Source of the DNA: Amyelois transitella
Taxonomy: Eukaryota > Arthropoda > Insecta > Lepidoptera > Pyralidae
Assembly: GCF_032362555.1 (NCBI RefSeq)
Contig: NC_083511.1
Location: 6,014,001-6,078,000 of the forward strand
Reading direction: 5' to 3'
DNA: 64,000 nucleotides
In this document: positions 34,976-45,970 of the stretch, piece by piece
Layout of the letters: the number at the start of each line of letters is the position of its first letter
Position numbering within the stretch: position 1 is the stretch's first letter
Notes under the pieces: generated by a model
Seen by the model: only the letters and a program-made list of their open reading frames with translations
What the model was told of the DNA's origin: nothing
Databases searched by the model: none
Translations under genes and position numbers: made by a program

Positions 34976-36447
34976 CAAATAATTATACTCACATTATACT
35001 CTTATAAAATATACGCAATAGACAACATAATCAAATACCATATCTTTTATAATTTACATTCTATGACCTTATAAATTATGCCAATATTGCCTCCTATACG
35101 AAGAATCCGTGCGCGCGTAATCGGGCCGCTGGGAAAGTATCTAAATAAATTCCTCGCTATGCCGCGTCTGTGTATATTCACAATTAATTACCTAAATAAT
35201 ACCTACTGTAGTTCCTAATATTAATTCTGTAAACACAATAGGTATGTCCCTTTAAGTTTCCAGACTATAAATCCAAAGATTCCTTTTTTATACGCACACA
35301 TGAACTTAAATATACAAAACTTAAAATCAGCTTGCTAAAATGATGAAAATTTTACCTAATTAACTAGGATGTTCACAATCAAACCCAACTTCAAACCTTT
35401 GTCCAAAACTTGAAGTATTTTGGTGCCCAAAAAGTTTTAAAATTAATGATCATAGGTAAGTTTGGACAGATCGAGAAAGGGGGAGACAAATTGACATAGA
35501 TAAATTAAAATCTGTCTTGATATTACTGGTTAAGGAATCTCAGTGTTTGATTAATTACCGACTATTTATTTAGGGATTCCCACGGGAGAGATAGAAGGGT
35601 GAGATTACCTCAGGAGCTAGATCTTAATCAAAGTAGCAAACAATGTCTAGAAAGAAGATTTCTTCTTATTGGAAATATGCCCAAATGATTCAATGCTTAT
35701 TCATGACGAAATGATTTTGCAATTTTGTACACAAAGTCTTTTTGTTCCGGACGTTGCCATATTTGCCTATCACGAATAGTTAGCATTTATAAGAAATCTT
35801 AGTATTTTTATAAAATAATATTAATCCACTCAGCTGAACGACGTCTTTTATTATTTTCGAGACTGGTGTCTTCCCCGTAAGAGATAACATACGTGATATA
35901 TGTACTTATGTAGGTACCTATTTCCTCCAATTTCAGATTTCCTTTACCTACTTATACTGCTACCAAGGAACATAACAATTTCAGTGGCGGTCAACCCACT
36001 CCTGGTACATTATCATGTTCATAGGCGAATCCAGGGCTTCTCTCCTAAGAAAACACAACCGGGACAAACGCCAGGAGAATCCCAGTAAATTTCTTCCTGT
36101 TGGAATTCCTGGAAACTTCTCTTAACTACTTAGGGAATCTACATGAGTAATATCATGTCTCTAGAACCAGCGATTTAGGCTGTGCGTTAATATGTTATAT
36201 GTGTTGATATTAACCGTTTTGCCAACTGTTAATCCACGCGAGTTGCGTCTTAATTTTTTAGGTGATAGGTGTTCAAATCTGTGAGAGATTTTATACATCA
36301 TAATAAAACTGTAAATCTAGTATTAAAAATATATTTTTACTCTATTTACGCAGAATTTACATCTAAAAACTGTTACAATAAATATTTGATTAATTATTTT
36401 TATGACTTTAAATAAATGCTACATATTTTTGGAAAATAGATTGTAGA
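34976..36447. other. Intergenic between convergent moricin-like genes
   Basis: Contains an RTE short-element fragment (about 35825-35915) and a SINE body fragment (about 36000-36090, caaccgggacaaacgccagg). No coding region is supported. Confidence 0.5.
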
Positions 36448-36949
36448 TTAGCCTTGTCGGTGTTGTTGCCACAACTCGTGAGCAGTACCGGCGGCACCCA
36501 CGACCGAGAGTCCTTTTCCCTGAAAAAAAGGAATAAATGAATGTATCAGATGCACCGGGACAAGATTCTTATATTTCATACATTAAAAAATGCATTAAAA
36601 AATCAACAAATGAATAATCCTTGATGAAATAACCCTAGTTTTTCACTTACTATCGTAGGAACAAACAAACCCTTGTTTTGTAAAATTCAAACAAATTGTC
36701 AATCATCTAATATCTCATCGGGCCTGTAGATTTTATTTAAATCGATGTGATAACCATCGATTTCCCGCTCTTCGATATCAATAACTGGACTTTTTAGTTA
36801 GAAAACCTTTTGTTTTTAAAATTTTTACTTACAACAGCTTTTGCCCCCTTCTTAAGAGCCTTGACATTGACCTTGGGCTCGGCCTGCCCTCCACTGAGGA
36901 GCAGGGCGAACACCGCCACCACCATCAGAAAGAGCCCAGTCAGCTTCAT
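36448..36949 (-). CDS. Moricin-like peptide, Trp-type, HRQG ending (62 aa)
   Basis: Exon 1 is 36833-36949 and exon 2 is 36448-36519; phase-0 intron with donor gtaagt. Precursor: MKLTGLFLMVVAVFALLLSG signal, GQAEP, then KVNVKALKKGAKAV joined to GKGLSVVGAAGTAHELWQQ and HRQG. It is convergent with the HRQG-type gene at 34014-34570, so these two same-type genes lie tail to tail. Promoter in sense: TATAAATA at 37024-37017 and ctggacattcacacttga at 36999-36982. An EP dipeptide follows the predicted signal cleavage site, where AP occurs in several paralogues; either could be trimmed by a dipeptidyl peptidase as in other moricins (inference). Confidence 0.93.
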
Positions 36950-36981
36950 GTTGTATGTATGGAGTCTTCACCACAGGGTAA

Positions 36982-37024
36982 TCAAGTGTGAATGTCCAGA
37001 AAGAAATCCTAGCTTTTATTTATA
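36982..37024 (-). promoter_or_regulatory. Core promoter of the 36.9-kb moricin-like gene
   Basis: TATAAATA and, about 25 bases downstream, the conserved ctggacattcacacttga element, in minus orientation. Confidence 0.65.
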
Positions 37025-37429
37025 CGAAGCCACTGAAATCTGCGTGTCATCAATCATTTAGGTTTCTTAAGCGCGAAACAAAATTTCCTCTTACGTACAA
37101 AATAATTTTATTTGATTCACGTAAAGGGAATACCTACGTATCACAATTATTTATGCGTCAAAATTTTACTAAGATTGAAGACTGTTTACTTATGTGTAAT
37201 TCTGTGGTTACCTCTTTTCCCATGAACAACGTTAGAGGCAACCAAATGTATAACCCTTCAATACAATTCTCCAAGTTCAACCAAATATGTTGCTTGTGAT
37301 GAAACACAAATGCCAAGAGATATGGTGAATTGGGAGGCATTTGGAACACCCCCTTATCTGTTGTCTTTCCAATGTTGAACCACCAGACAGCTACTCCACA
37401 GAACCCGACAGAAAAAAGTTATGTATCTA

Positions 37430-37570
37430 AATATATTAACTGAAACTCTTAATATATTTTAATATATTAACTGAAACTCTTAATATATTTTAATATATTA
37501 ACTGAAACTGTTAATATATCAAAATATATTAACTTTTTCTGTTAAAAAATTTATACATCTAAATATATTA
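37430..37570. repeat. 31-bp AT-rich tandem repeat with palindromic unit
   Basis: The unit tgaaactcttaatatatttt plus aatatattaac recurs at 37441, 37472 and 37503, spacing 31, with two decayed partial units after. Each unit brackets a short core (ctgaaactc) with AATATATTAA and TTAATATATT, so every unit is itself an inverted repeat. It lies between the divergent promoters at 36.98 and 38.6 kb. Confidence 0.8.
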
Positions 37571-38081
37571 ACATTTTCTCTCTGTTGTTCTTACGAACAA
37601 TTATGATTTTCTCATATTTATAATTAGAATTATGAATAATATTACGTAATTATAGTTTAAAAACTTTAGTTTTTAAACTTATTTCTTTCTTTAAAAAAAA
37701 GGTTTTGCTCTATCAACGACCTGAATATACTATAAGACGTTGGAGTATAGGTTACCTAAAATTTCTACTAAAATACTTTAAAATATTGTTTTTATTATGT
37801 TCATCTTTTAACATTAAATATTATTTGTTACTTTGTTTCTTTATCTGTATTTAAATGAGAGTTTCCCAAAAGAACAACAACTTTAATTAATATCGTAAGG
37901 TTGTTTATTATCATCACATTTTCTGATACTCCATACAATTAAAGCAAAAAGTCATATTAACGCATTATTTTAAAGCGATTATAATGTATGGATTCTTCAC
38001 GATCATCTGTGAAGAATTTATTTTATAAAATCATAATGTTGTGTCGTATTGTTAACATTCTGTTTCCTAATTTTGTTGTTA

Positions 38082-38355
38082 TACATACATACATACATAC
38101 ATATGATCACGTCTATATCCCTTGCGGGGTAGACAGAGTCAACAGTCTTGAAAAGACTGAATGGCCACGTTCAGCTATTTGGCTTAATGATAGAACCGAG
38201 ATTCAAATAGTGACAGGTTGCTAGCCCATCGCCTAAAAGAGGAATCCTAAGTTAATAAGCCTATCCCTTAGTCGCCTTTTACGACATCCATGGGAAAGAG
38301 ATGGAGTGGTCCTATTCTTTTTTGTAATAGTGCCGGGAACCACACGGCACTGTTT
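38082..38355 (-). mobile_element. RTE-derived short element, full-length reference copy
   Basis: In sense (minus strand) it begins GTGCCGTGTGGTTCCCGGC, continues with ggaccactccatctctttcc and ttaggcgatgggctagcaac, and ends gggatatagacgtgatcata followed by a (CATA/TATG)n tail at 38083-38104. About 105 bases of the head and about 40 of the tail match the autonomous RTE at 25411-28846; the middle (about 130 bases) does not. It was inserted between two divergent moricin promoters. Confidence 0.8.
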
Positions 38356-38577
38356 GTTATGACACTTTGTTGTTATAATAAAATTATAATAAAAACGAGA
38401 CCTAAGACGCGATGTTAATCTGTCTTATCAACATAGATAACAGGAAACTTGACCATAATAAACATCTTGAAGTAATCATACAACTATGTGCTTAATTAAC
38501 ATACAGTTTTTAAGCATGCATTTTCCCATCGAAGGATTTGGCACGTGTTTAAGGAAATTTTGAATTTAAAATCTGGT

Positions 38578-38652
38578 AGGAAAACCCATATGATTCCATG
38601 CAAATTAGCTTAAATAGAGCGAGTGAAACCTTACTGGTCATTCATACTTTAG
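38578..38652 (+). promoter_or_regulatory. kappaB-like site and core promoter of the 38.7-kb gene
   Basis: aggaaaaccc at 38578-38587 (reverse complement GGGTTTTCCT, kappaB-like), TATA-like ttaaatag at 38610-38617 and initiator-like ctggtcattcatactttag at 38634-38652. The arrangement and much of the intervening sequence repeat, inverted, at 42252-42325. Confidence 0.6.
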
Positions 38653-38683
38653 TTTCTCTGTTGCGAAGATATCTCCAACAAAC

Positions 38684-39435
38684 ATGAAGCTGTCTGGTCT
38701 GTTTCTGATGGTGGTGGCGGTGTTCGCTCTGCTCTTCAGCGGAGGACAAGCAGAGCCCAAGGTCAACGTCAAAGCTCTTAAGAAGGGGGCTAAGGCTATT
38801 GTGAGTACCACCTACCTACAATGATATTTTATAAGTTTTATATGTTTTACTAGCTGTGCCCGCGACTACGTCCGCGTGGAATAGTTATTTTGGGTATTAT
38901 TGAAGCCCTCAAGGATGAATAATATTACCCATTTTTTCACATTTTCCATTATTTTTTCGCTGCTAAAAGTTGCAAAGTGATGTTATATAGCCTAAAGCCT
39001 TCCTCGATAACTGGTCTATTCAACACAAAAAGAATTTTTCAATTCGAACCAGTAATTTCTGATATTAGCGCGTTCAAACAAACAAACTCTTCAGCTTTAT
39101 AATATAAGTATAGATTTATAATTTAATTATTATATATGAGAGTGGTGCAAAACAACTTAGTACAAGAAGTCGTGGGTGAATGGATGAAATGGAGAAATAT
39201 GTGATCAGGAAGATGAACTCTGAGCTTTTTCGTTTCAGAGCCTAGGGTCCGCTTTCCTTTTCTTTCTATTTTCCAATTCATTTCGGTAGCTAACAAATAA
39301 GATAGTTTGTTATCTTATGACTTAAAAAATGGAATGTACAAATGTGTTGTTTTTTTTTTACAGGGTAAAGGCATCTCTCTGGCAGGCGCGGCTGGCACTG
39401 CGCACGAGTTGTGGCAGCAACGACACAATGGTTGA
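38684..39435 (+). CDS. Moricin-like peptide, Trp-type, RHNG ending (62 aa)
   Basis: Exon 1 is 38684-38800 (donor gtgagt) and exon 2 is 39364-39435, phase 0. Precursor: MKLSGLFLMVVAVFALLFSG, GQAEP, KVNVKALKKGAKAI joined to GKGISLAGAAGTAHELWQQ and RHNG. The intron carries a dispersed repeat (38850-39115) that begins actagctgtgcccgcgac. Exon 1 differs from that of the minus-strand gene at 45860 by a single base over 117, while the upstream region is closest to the gene at 42211; this gene is therefore a mosaic of its paralogues. Confidence 0.93.
38850..39115. repeat. Dispersed repeat (ctgtgcccgcgac family)
   Basis: Begins actagctgtgcccgcgacta and ends ataatataagtatagat. A second full copy with the same ends is at 57226-57482, and starts only are seen near 50684 and 53968. 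It is non-coding, with the termini of a widespread lepidopteran interspersed element. Both full copies are on the same strand. Confidence 0.75.
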
Positions 39436-41746
39436 TTTAGTTTTATAATGTGTAATACTAACTGTGATTTCCTTTATTTATTAACTTTATTTATACTTTC
39501 CAAAGAAATAAAATAAATTATACGGTATGCAAAAATAGTCAAAAGCTTTTTCTTTTAATGTTTAAGAGCTGGCTCTTCTCAGACAATTTAGGGGAACTAC
39601 GTGAATAAAACATTATTTTGTCTTACAAACTTAATAAAGTTTACAAACTACTAAAGAAAAATCTCACTCAACAGCCCAAAAATAATTGGTGATTCTATTT
39701 GTGATCAAAAAACACCTTACTGATTTCGTCAAATCCTTTGATTGTATAAATTTTAGAGTTTACTTCAGGCCATAGAAAACGGAATAATGTGCGATAATTG
39801 AAATGCTTCATTGTACAAGTATTTAAAACTAACGTCACGACATAAAAATGCTACATTGTATTAAAAACTAATGTCACGACATTATTACCCCAGTAGATTT
39901 TTGCGCAGTTATAAAGCTTGCAAATAAATTGAGATGCAATACATTTCCAATATTCAAAAGTTTAAATATTAATAGTTAAAACCATCATTTGCGACGTTAC
40001 ATTAACCGGTACTTTAATAGTCCAATGTTAACAACTAGGCACATACTAAGAGACGCAAAAATTTTTCGTGATCCCAGAAGCATCAAAGGAGAATAATAAC
40101 TTATTTAATTACCTATATCAAAAGCTGAACGTGGCCTAGCAGTCTTTTTGAGACTGTATTGTATAGGCTCTGTCTACCCCTGAGGTCTTAAGACATAAGG
40201 ATATGGAATAAAGACGTGGTTATTATATGTGTTAAAAGAATTATTAAACTGATACAACATCCTATATCTACGATCATCGCAATCAACAAACTCCCTGGAG
40301 GTTTTACCCTTCAATTTGCGTTTTACAAGCTTTTATTTAACTTCCAACGTATATAACTATGTTTGTTCGGATTGAATCTTGAAAGATACCTTCAACCAAT
40401 TGAGCTGTATTTTACTTACATACTTATATAAACATCTTTATCTCTTACGGAGCAACAGCGCCAGCAATTTGAAATGACGTGTTCTGCTGTGTAATTGAGA
40501 TTCACTAGTTCTACATTCATTCGTGTTTTTTTATTGTAGACAATGTGCATTCGTCCATGATTTAGATTTAAGATATATATAATGTAAATTGTCGTCCGGT
40601 GAAAATGCTGCAGTGTAGTTTGTTCCGCTGCTTCTTCTACACATGCGCTTTAGAAGCGGTAGTAGTTATAATTAGATTTAAGTGATGTGACGTCAACAAG
40701 TGATACCTTGTATCCAATTTTGAATATAAATTTATTCTATTCACATAGGTTGCTAGCCAATCGCTTGTATAAAAATAATGTGGGGCGGTTGTTTCTCTTC
40801 CCGTGCAATTTGTAAAATTGAATCAAGGGAAAGGCTTAGCTGAAATTTTAAATATACCGTGTTTATATAATGCCTGATTATTTACTGAAAATTCAGGCTT
40901 CTTGTTTTATCCACAACGAAATTATAGGAGGGTCGAAAGTAGCCTGAATTGCTTCGAGAAAATGATGGTGTACGGCCGTGCCGCTTTTTTTGCTCGACTT
41001 GGCGGGGTACTGCCGTGCCCCCAGATTAAGTTGGGATTTTTATTGTCAGGCGATGTGCTAACTACCTTTCACTGTTTGAATCTCAATTCCATCATTAAAC
41101 TAGGTACACAGAACGTGATCTTAGTCATTTCGAGTGTCTAAATACTGAATTGTGTATATTTTTAAAAGGTAAGAAAATATTTTTAAAGGCAAACATACAT
41201 AAATCGCACTTGCCACTTTATAAGCATAGAATTCGGAATAATACAAGACTATAGAAAAAGTAAGTACACAGGCGTATATTTTTACAGCCGCGTGCGATGT
41301 AATACGTTGACATATAGTTTCTTTGTTCAATTGCAATATGGCACTTCTATTGCTTTATATTATTCCGATTTCTATGGCCTCAAGTAAACCACTACGGACT
41401 ATGTCTTTCTTAGTGTTTAACTAAGTATTATATACTTCTATCTGCCTAATGCGATAATTTATAAGGATGTGTGTCTATGTGTTTCTCACCTACTCTTTAA
41501 CGCAATGGCTACTAAATTTAACCCACGGATTTTCATGAAACTGCAGTTATATAGGTACTTAGATATTACAAGTTAAAATTTATACGGATTTAAGGCGGGC
41601 AAGGTTCCGGGCAACAGCTACGTGTTAAAGAAATAAAAATAAGGTATAATTACCGAATCATATAATTTATTGAATCTCTTTGAAAGTATTAATAAAGTTT
41701 ATAAATAAAAGATATCACAGTTAGTAGTGCACATTAAAAAATTAAA
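39436..41746. other. Intergenic between convergent moricin-like genes
   Basis: Holds an RTE short-element fragment (about 40125-40235) and a decayed repeat near 41460-41640. No supported coding region. Confidence 0.45.
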
Positions 41747-42211
41747 TTAACCATTGTGTCGTTGCTGCCACAACTCGTGCGCAGTGCCAGCCGCGCCCGC
41801 CAAAGAGATGCCTCTACCCTGTAACAAAAAAACAAAACATTTGTAGATTTGTGTATTGTGGGTCATGTATTTATCATGGTGAATGGAATACTTTTATTTG
41901 CAAGCTAGCAAAAATTTGGTATTTTATCTATTAGAAGAGATATAAAATAGTTAAATGTTGGAAAGCGAACTTAAGACTCCGGAACGAAATAGCTCCGGGT
42001 TCATCTTCTCGAATTCATGGTTTTGCGCTTTTTGTTTTACGCCACTCTTTATTAAAATACAAAAAAAGCAACAATTTTCATTGAATATACTTACAACCGC
42101 TTTAGCTCCCTTCTTTAGGGCTTTGACATTGACTTTAGGCTCTGCATGGCCTCCGCTGAAGAGCAGAGCGAACACGGCCATCACCATCAGAAACAGACCA
42201 GACAGCTTCAT
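41747..42211 (-). CDS. Moricin-like peptide, Trp-type, RHNG ending (62 aa)
   Basis: Exon 1 is 42095-42211 and exon 2 is 41747-41818, phase 0. Precursor: MKLSGLFLMVMAVFALLFSG, GHAEP, KVNVKALKKGAKAV joined to GRGISLAGAAGTAHELWQQ and RHNG. The second residue of exon 2 is Arg, as in the gene at 45860, where other paralogues have Lys. It lies tail to tail with the gene at 38684-39435. The two 5' flanks (38521-38640 and 42260-42390) are near-identical inverted copies, so this pair arose by an inverted duplication. A canonical kappaB-like gggatttcct is at 42316-42325. Confidence 0.93.
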
Positions 42212-42251
42212 GTTGTTTAGGAGAAATAAGAGGTCGTCTCAATAGAGAATC

Positions 42252-42325
42252 TCAAGTGTGAATGACCAGTAAGGTTTCACTCGCCCTATTTAAACCTATT
42301 TGCAAAGAATCATACGGGATTTCCT
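42252..42325 (-). promoter_or_regulatory. kappaB site and core promoter of the 42.2-kb gene
   Basis: gggatttcct at 42316-42325 fits the NF-kappaB/Rel consensus GGGRNNYYCC except the final base. TATA-like ctatttaa is at 42286-42293 and the initiator block tcaagtgtgaatgaccag at 42252-42269 (minus-sense ctggtcattcacacttga). Confidence 0.65.
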
Positions 42326-42836
42326 ACCATATTTTAAATTCAAAATTTCCTTAAGACACGTACCGAATCCTTCGATGGGAAAATGCATGCTTAAAAAATA
42401 TTTAAATTATGCATATGGTAAGTATAGTTTATTTAGATATTAATTATTGATTGTTTCCTGTTATATAAGTTAATAGATAAAACATCATTATATATTAATA
42501 GATATACTTATACATAACATTACATAGGTGTCGTGTGGTTTCCGGCACTTTAGAAAAGAATCACTCCATATCTTTCCCATGTATGTCGCAAAAGATTTTT
42601 ATAAAGCTTCATAATAAAATATCCTTCTCTTGCCGCGTACAAACTGCTTGCTTTTTATTTAATTAACATGACCTAGCAACCTGTCCCACCCACCTATGAG
42701 GCAATTAGTCTCGTGACATATGTACATGTTCCAGTCACCAAAGCCCTTTAAGTTACCGAGCATTAATAACTCGTGATCAAATCATATTGATAATTCCAAA
42801 TTTCCCGGTCTTAGAAATTTACTTGTTATTCCAAGC

Positions 42837-42918
42837 AGGAAAACCCGTACTACGATTTGTTTATGCGCAGATTGATATAAATAGAGTACGTAATAAGTTA
42901 CTGGACATTCACACTTGA
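42837..42918 (+). promoter_or_regulatory. kappaB-like site and core promoter of the 43.0-kb gene
   Basis: aggaaaaccc at 42837-42846, TATAAATA at 42876-42883 and ctggacattcacacttga at 42901-42918. The whole block is nearly identical to the inverted block in front of the gene at 49354. Confidence 0.65.
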
Positions 42919-42963
42919 TTTGTCTTGTGGTAAAGACCTCTGGTTAAACTCCGTACATACAAC

Positions 42964-43442
42964 ATGAAGCTGACTGGTCTGTTGTTCTTGGTGCTGGCGG
43001 TGTTCGCGCTGTTCATCAGTGGAGGACAAGCCGCTCCTAAAGTCAATGTCAACGGCCTGAAGAAAGGAGCTAAGGCTATTGTAAGTATCATCAATATTGT
43101 AAAATAGAATGCAGTCTTGAAATAGTATGTCATCATCGAAAGTTAGGTGCTGATAATAATATTTTACGCAGCTTCTCTTTATCACAAAAGATATCATTGG
43201 CCCACTTATCAGTTTAATGAGAACATGTTTTTAATTAAACTTGTAATAACCTAACATAACTTATTTCAATATTGGTCATACCACCCTAAGTCAAATACTA
43301 AAAAATAAATCAAAATACTTAAAATAAATTATCAAAAGATTATTGTAAATATTAATAATATTATTTATTCCAGGGTAAAGCAGTTTCCTTGGCGGGTGCG
43401 GCCGGGACAGCGCACGAGTTGTGGCAACAACGACATGGCTAA
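42964..43442 (+). CDS. Moricin-like peptide, Trp-type, RHG ending (61 aa)
   Basis: Exon 1 is 42964-43080 and exon 2 is 43374-43442, phase 0. Precursor: MKLTGLLFLVLAVFALFISG, GQAAP, KVNVNGLKKGAKAI joined to GKAVSLAGAAGTAHELWQQ and RHG. One codon is missing near the end compared with the RHNG type. It is the right-hand partner of a head-to-head pair with the gene at 42211 (752 bases between starts). The first 91 bases of exon 1 are identical to the minus-strand gene at 49354, but the last 26 bases and exon 2 are not. Confidence 0.93.
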
Positions 43443-43599
43443 CTTAATTTTTTTGTTCGATATTTATTAAGATGTTTTAAGGTATTATTTTATCACCAAA
43501 GTAAATAAATTATTATATTTTTTATAAGTATATTTTTTCTTCAAGTCCTTACGCCAATTGTCGCATTTTCACTCAATAATTAAAGAAATCGATTTTGAA

Positions 43600-43830
43600 A
43601 TTTGTATACTTACAATCACGCCTTTATCCCTTTCTGGCGACCAGCCCCTGGTTCGAATTAATGTCTATATCCCTTGTGGGGTAGACAGAGCCAACAGTTT
43701 TGAAAAGATAGAGTGGCCACTCTCAGCTACGGCTAACTGATAGAATTGAGATTCAAATAGTGATAGGTTGCTGGCTCATCGCCCACAAGAAGAATTCCAA
43801 GTTTATGAACCTTTCCCTTAGTGCCAGGTA
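43600..43830 (-). mobile_element. RTE-derived short element, decayed
   Basis: Contains atgtctatatcccttgtggg, the ttgagattcaaatagtgata block and the gccttagt end, lacking the head. A short duplication of the left part (cacgcctttatccctttctg) precedes it. Confidence 0.6.
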
Positions 43831-43926
43831 TATCTACGGCCGCACCGCACACGCACACCCGGAGTTAATGGTAAAAAAAATCATGATTCCAAAACACACA
43901 AGCAAAGTTACCTCTTTATCTTAATA

Positions 43927-43929
<3 letters not shown>

Positions 43930-43958
<29 letters not shown>
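43930..43958. repeat. (TA)n microsatellite
   Basis: An uninterrupted run of alternating T and A leads directly into the hairpin at 43953-44008. Confidence 0.9.
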
Positions 43959-43961
<3 letters not shown>

Positions 43962-44008
43962 ACGTTCATCTGTATATATGTATATATACAGATGAACGTG
44001 GGATATAT
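43953..44008. repeat. Perfect 26-bp inverted repeat, 4-base loop
   Basis: Arm 43953-43978 (contains cccacgttcatctg) pairs exactly with 43983-44008; the loop is tgta. It lies at the end of a (TA)n tract and just left of an RTE short-element head fragment (44021-44035). Confidence 0.9.
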
Positions 44009-45118
44009 CTAAAGTGCCGGTAACTACACGGCAAGAGTATTTCCAGCAATATGAGTAGTTCTAGTTTGCTCAGCCGGAAATCACACCGCTCGATTTAGCC
44101 GATTCTGTACAATTACACAGAAATTAGTGATTATGGCTCAGGGCGGGCGGTGGAATAACTTAATTAATTGCAAATGACTACCCAGTTGGTACACATAAAT
44201 ACAAAAACACGACTTTAACCCTTGCGGGGTAGACAGAGCCAAAAAGTCACATAACTTCTACATTTATATTAATTAATATAAATTGTGCAATACTAGGTTT
44301 AAACAATTCTAATTAGATTTAAAATTATAATGTGATACTAAGTAGGTACCTCTATGTATAAGTTTGTATGTCTACTAATACATATAAAAATGTTTGCAAC
44401 ACCCGAAAGGGTAAATATGAAGATCTGTTATACATAATATTTAAGACCTTGTTGTACTCATATTATGCAAATAAAAGTTTGAATTTGAATTTACTAGCTT
44501 TTATCAGTAGCTTCACGCGCGCGATTTTAGAGTCACCTTCAAAAGAATACAGCTTTATCGCAAATCCCACAGGAACTACTAGATTTTACTAGTAAAATCA
44601 TAAGGATAAAAGTTACCCTGTATTCTTCTCCAAACTCTTAATCGAAATATCAAGAAGATTGGTTCAGTAGATGAAGCGTGAAGAGGTAACAAACAAATCA
44701 GATGTCAGATCTTTTGGTTTCATGACATTGGTTGACGTCTTATAAATTACTTAAAACTAAGTTTACTGCCGCTTCCAAAGCGTCAGTGCAGATGAAGCGC
44801 TAACAGACTGCACTGCAGCTTTTTTTTTCATTAATGTCGTCTTCACAATTATTAAAACTTTGAAAACAGTGTGGACGAGAGAATACATTGTTATGGTTAA
44901 TTGATTTTTACGAAATTTTAATAAAAAATAATAAAATTTAATCATATAAAATTTTAAACGGTGATTATTTTTGACGTAACTATCAGTCACTTAAATGGGA
45001 ATGAAAAACGTGTCTAACAAACCAAGAAAATTTATTTTTATATTGCTAAAGAATAATTTACTAAAAAAATACATCGCAGAAAGAATACTCTGATCATAAG
45101 TCATCAAATAGTATAAAA

Positions 45119-45860
45119 TCAACCATTGTGTCGTTGCTGCCACAGCTCGTGCGCAGTGCCAGCCGCGCCCGCCAGAGAGATGCCTCTACCCTGTAACAAA
45201 AAGAGATTGAGATTTGACGATTTATTTTTATAAGTATGAGATAGTAACAAATTATCTTATTCGTAATTTAATCAATTTAAATAATATGTATTTATTAATT
45301 CACCTCTCCTTAACAAGAAAAAGTGAACAGCTGAACTTGGCTTATAAGTCTTGCTTATAAGACTGTTGGCTCTGTTTACCCCGCAAGGGATATAGACCTG
45401 ATTATATGTACCTATGAATGTATGTATTAGCAAGAAAATTTGTACTTAAAATCATAATAAGTAAGTACATAACAAAGTTACTTAGTACATACATACATAT
45501 AAGTAGTAATGTGTATGGCAAATCTTGAGTACGAATTTCACCAAAGTCATCGAGTAATTTGTCGAAGTGATAACGTGTCTGGTGTAATAAGTTTTTATAG
45601 TAACAAAAATTTTATAACATTTAAATCTAAACTTTTCAATACTAGAAGAAGAACATTTACTATTATGAGATACTACTTGTGAATTAAAAGTTGTGAGTAA
45701 AGTGGCCGTCTATCAAAATATCTTATGCAGTAGGTACACTTACAATAGCCTTAGCCCCCTTCTTAAGAGCTTTGACGTTGACCTTGGGCTCTGCTTGTCC
45801 TCCGCTGAAGACCAGAGCGAACACCGCCACCACCATCAGAAACAGACCAGACAGCTTCAT
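45119..45860 (-). CDS. Moricin-like peptide, Trp-type, RHNG ending (62 aa)
   Basis: Exon 1 is 45744-45860 and exon 2 is 45119-45190, phase 0. Precursor: MKLSGLFLMVVAVFALVFSG, GQAEP, KVNVKALKKGAKAI joined to GRGISLAGAAGTAHELWQQ and RHNG. Exon 1 matches the plus-strand gene at 38684 except one base (Leu to Val in the signal peptide), while exon 2 is closest to the gene at 42211. The intron holds an RTE short-element fragment (45325-45430). A kappaB-like gggatttcct is at 45961-45970. Confidence 0.92.
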
Positions 45861-45902
45861 GTTTGTTGGAGTTGAAATCAGAGGTTTTCTCAACAGAGTA
45901 AC

Positions 45903-45970
45903 TCAAGTCTGAATGTCGAATAATTTATTACTCGCCCCATTTAAATACTTTTAAATTTACGGGATTTCCT
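45903..45970 (-). promoter_or_regulatory. kappaB site and core promoter of the 45.9-kb gene
   Basis: gggatttcct at 45961-45970, TATA-like atttaaat at 45939-45946 and the initiator block tcaagtctgaatgtcga at 45903-45919. The block is more diverged than in the other genes. Confidence 0.6.
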
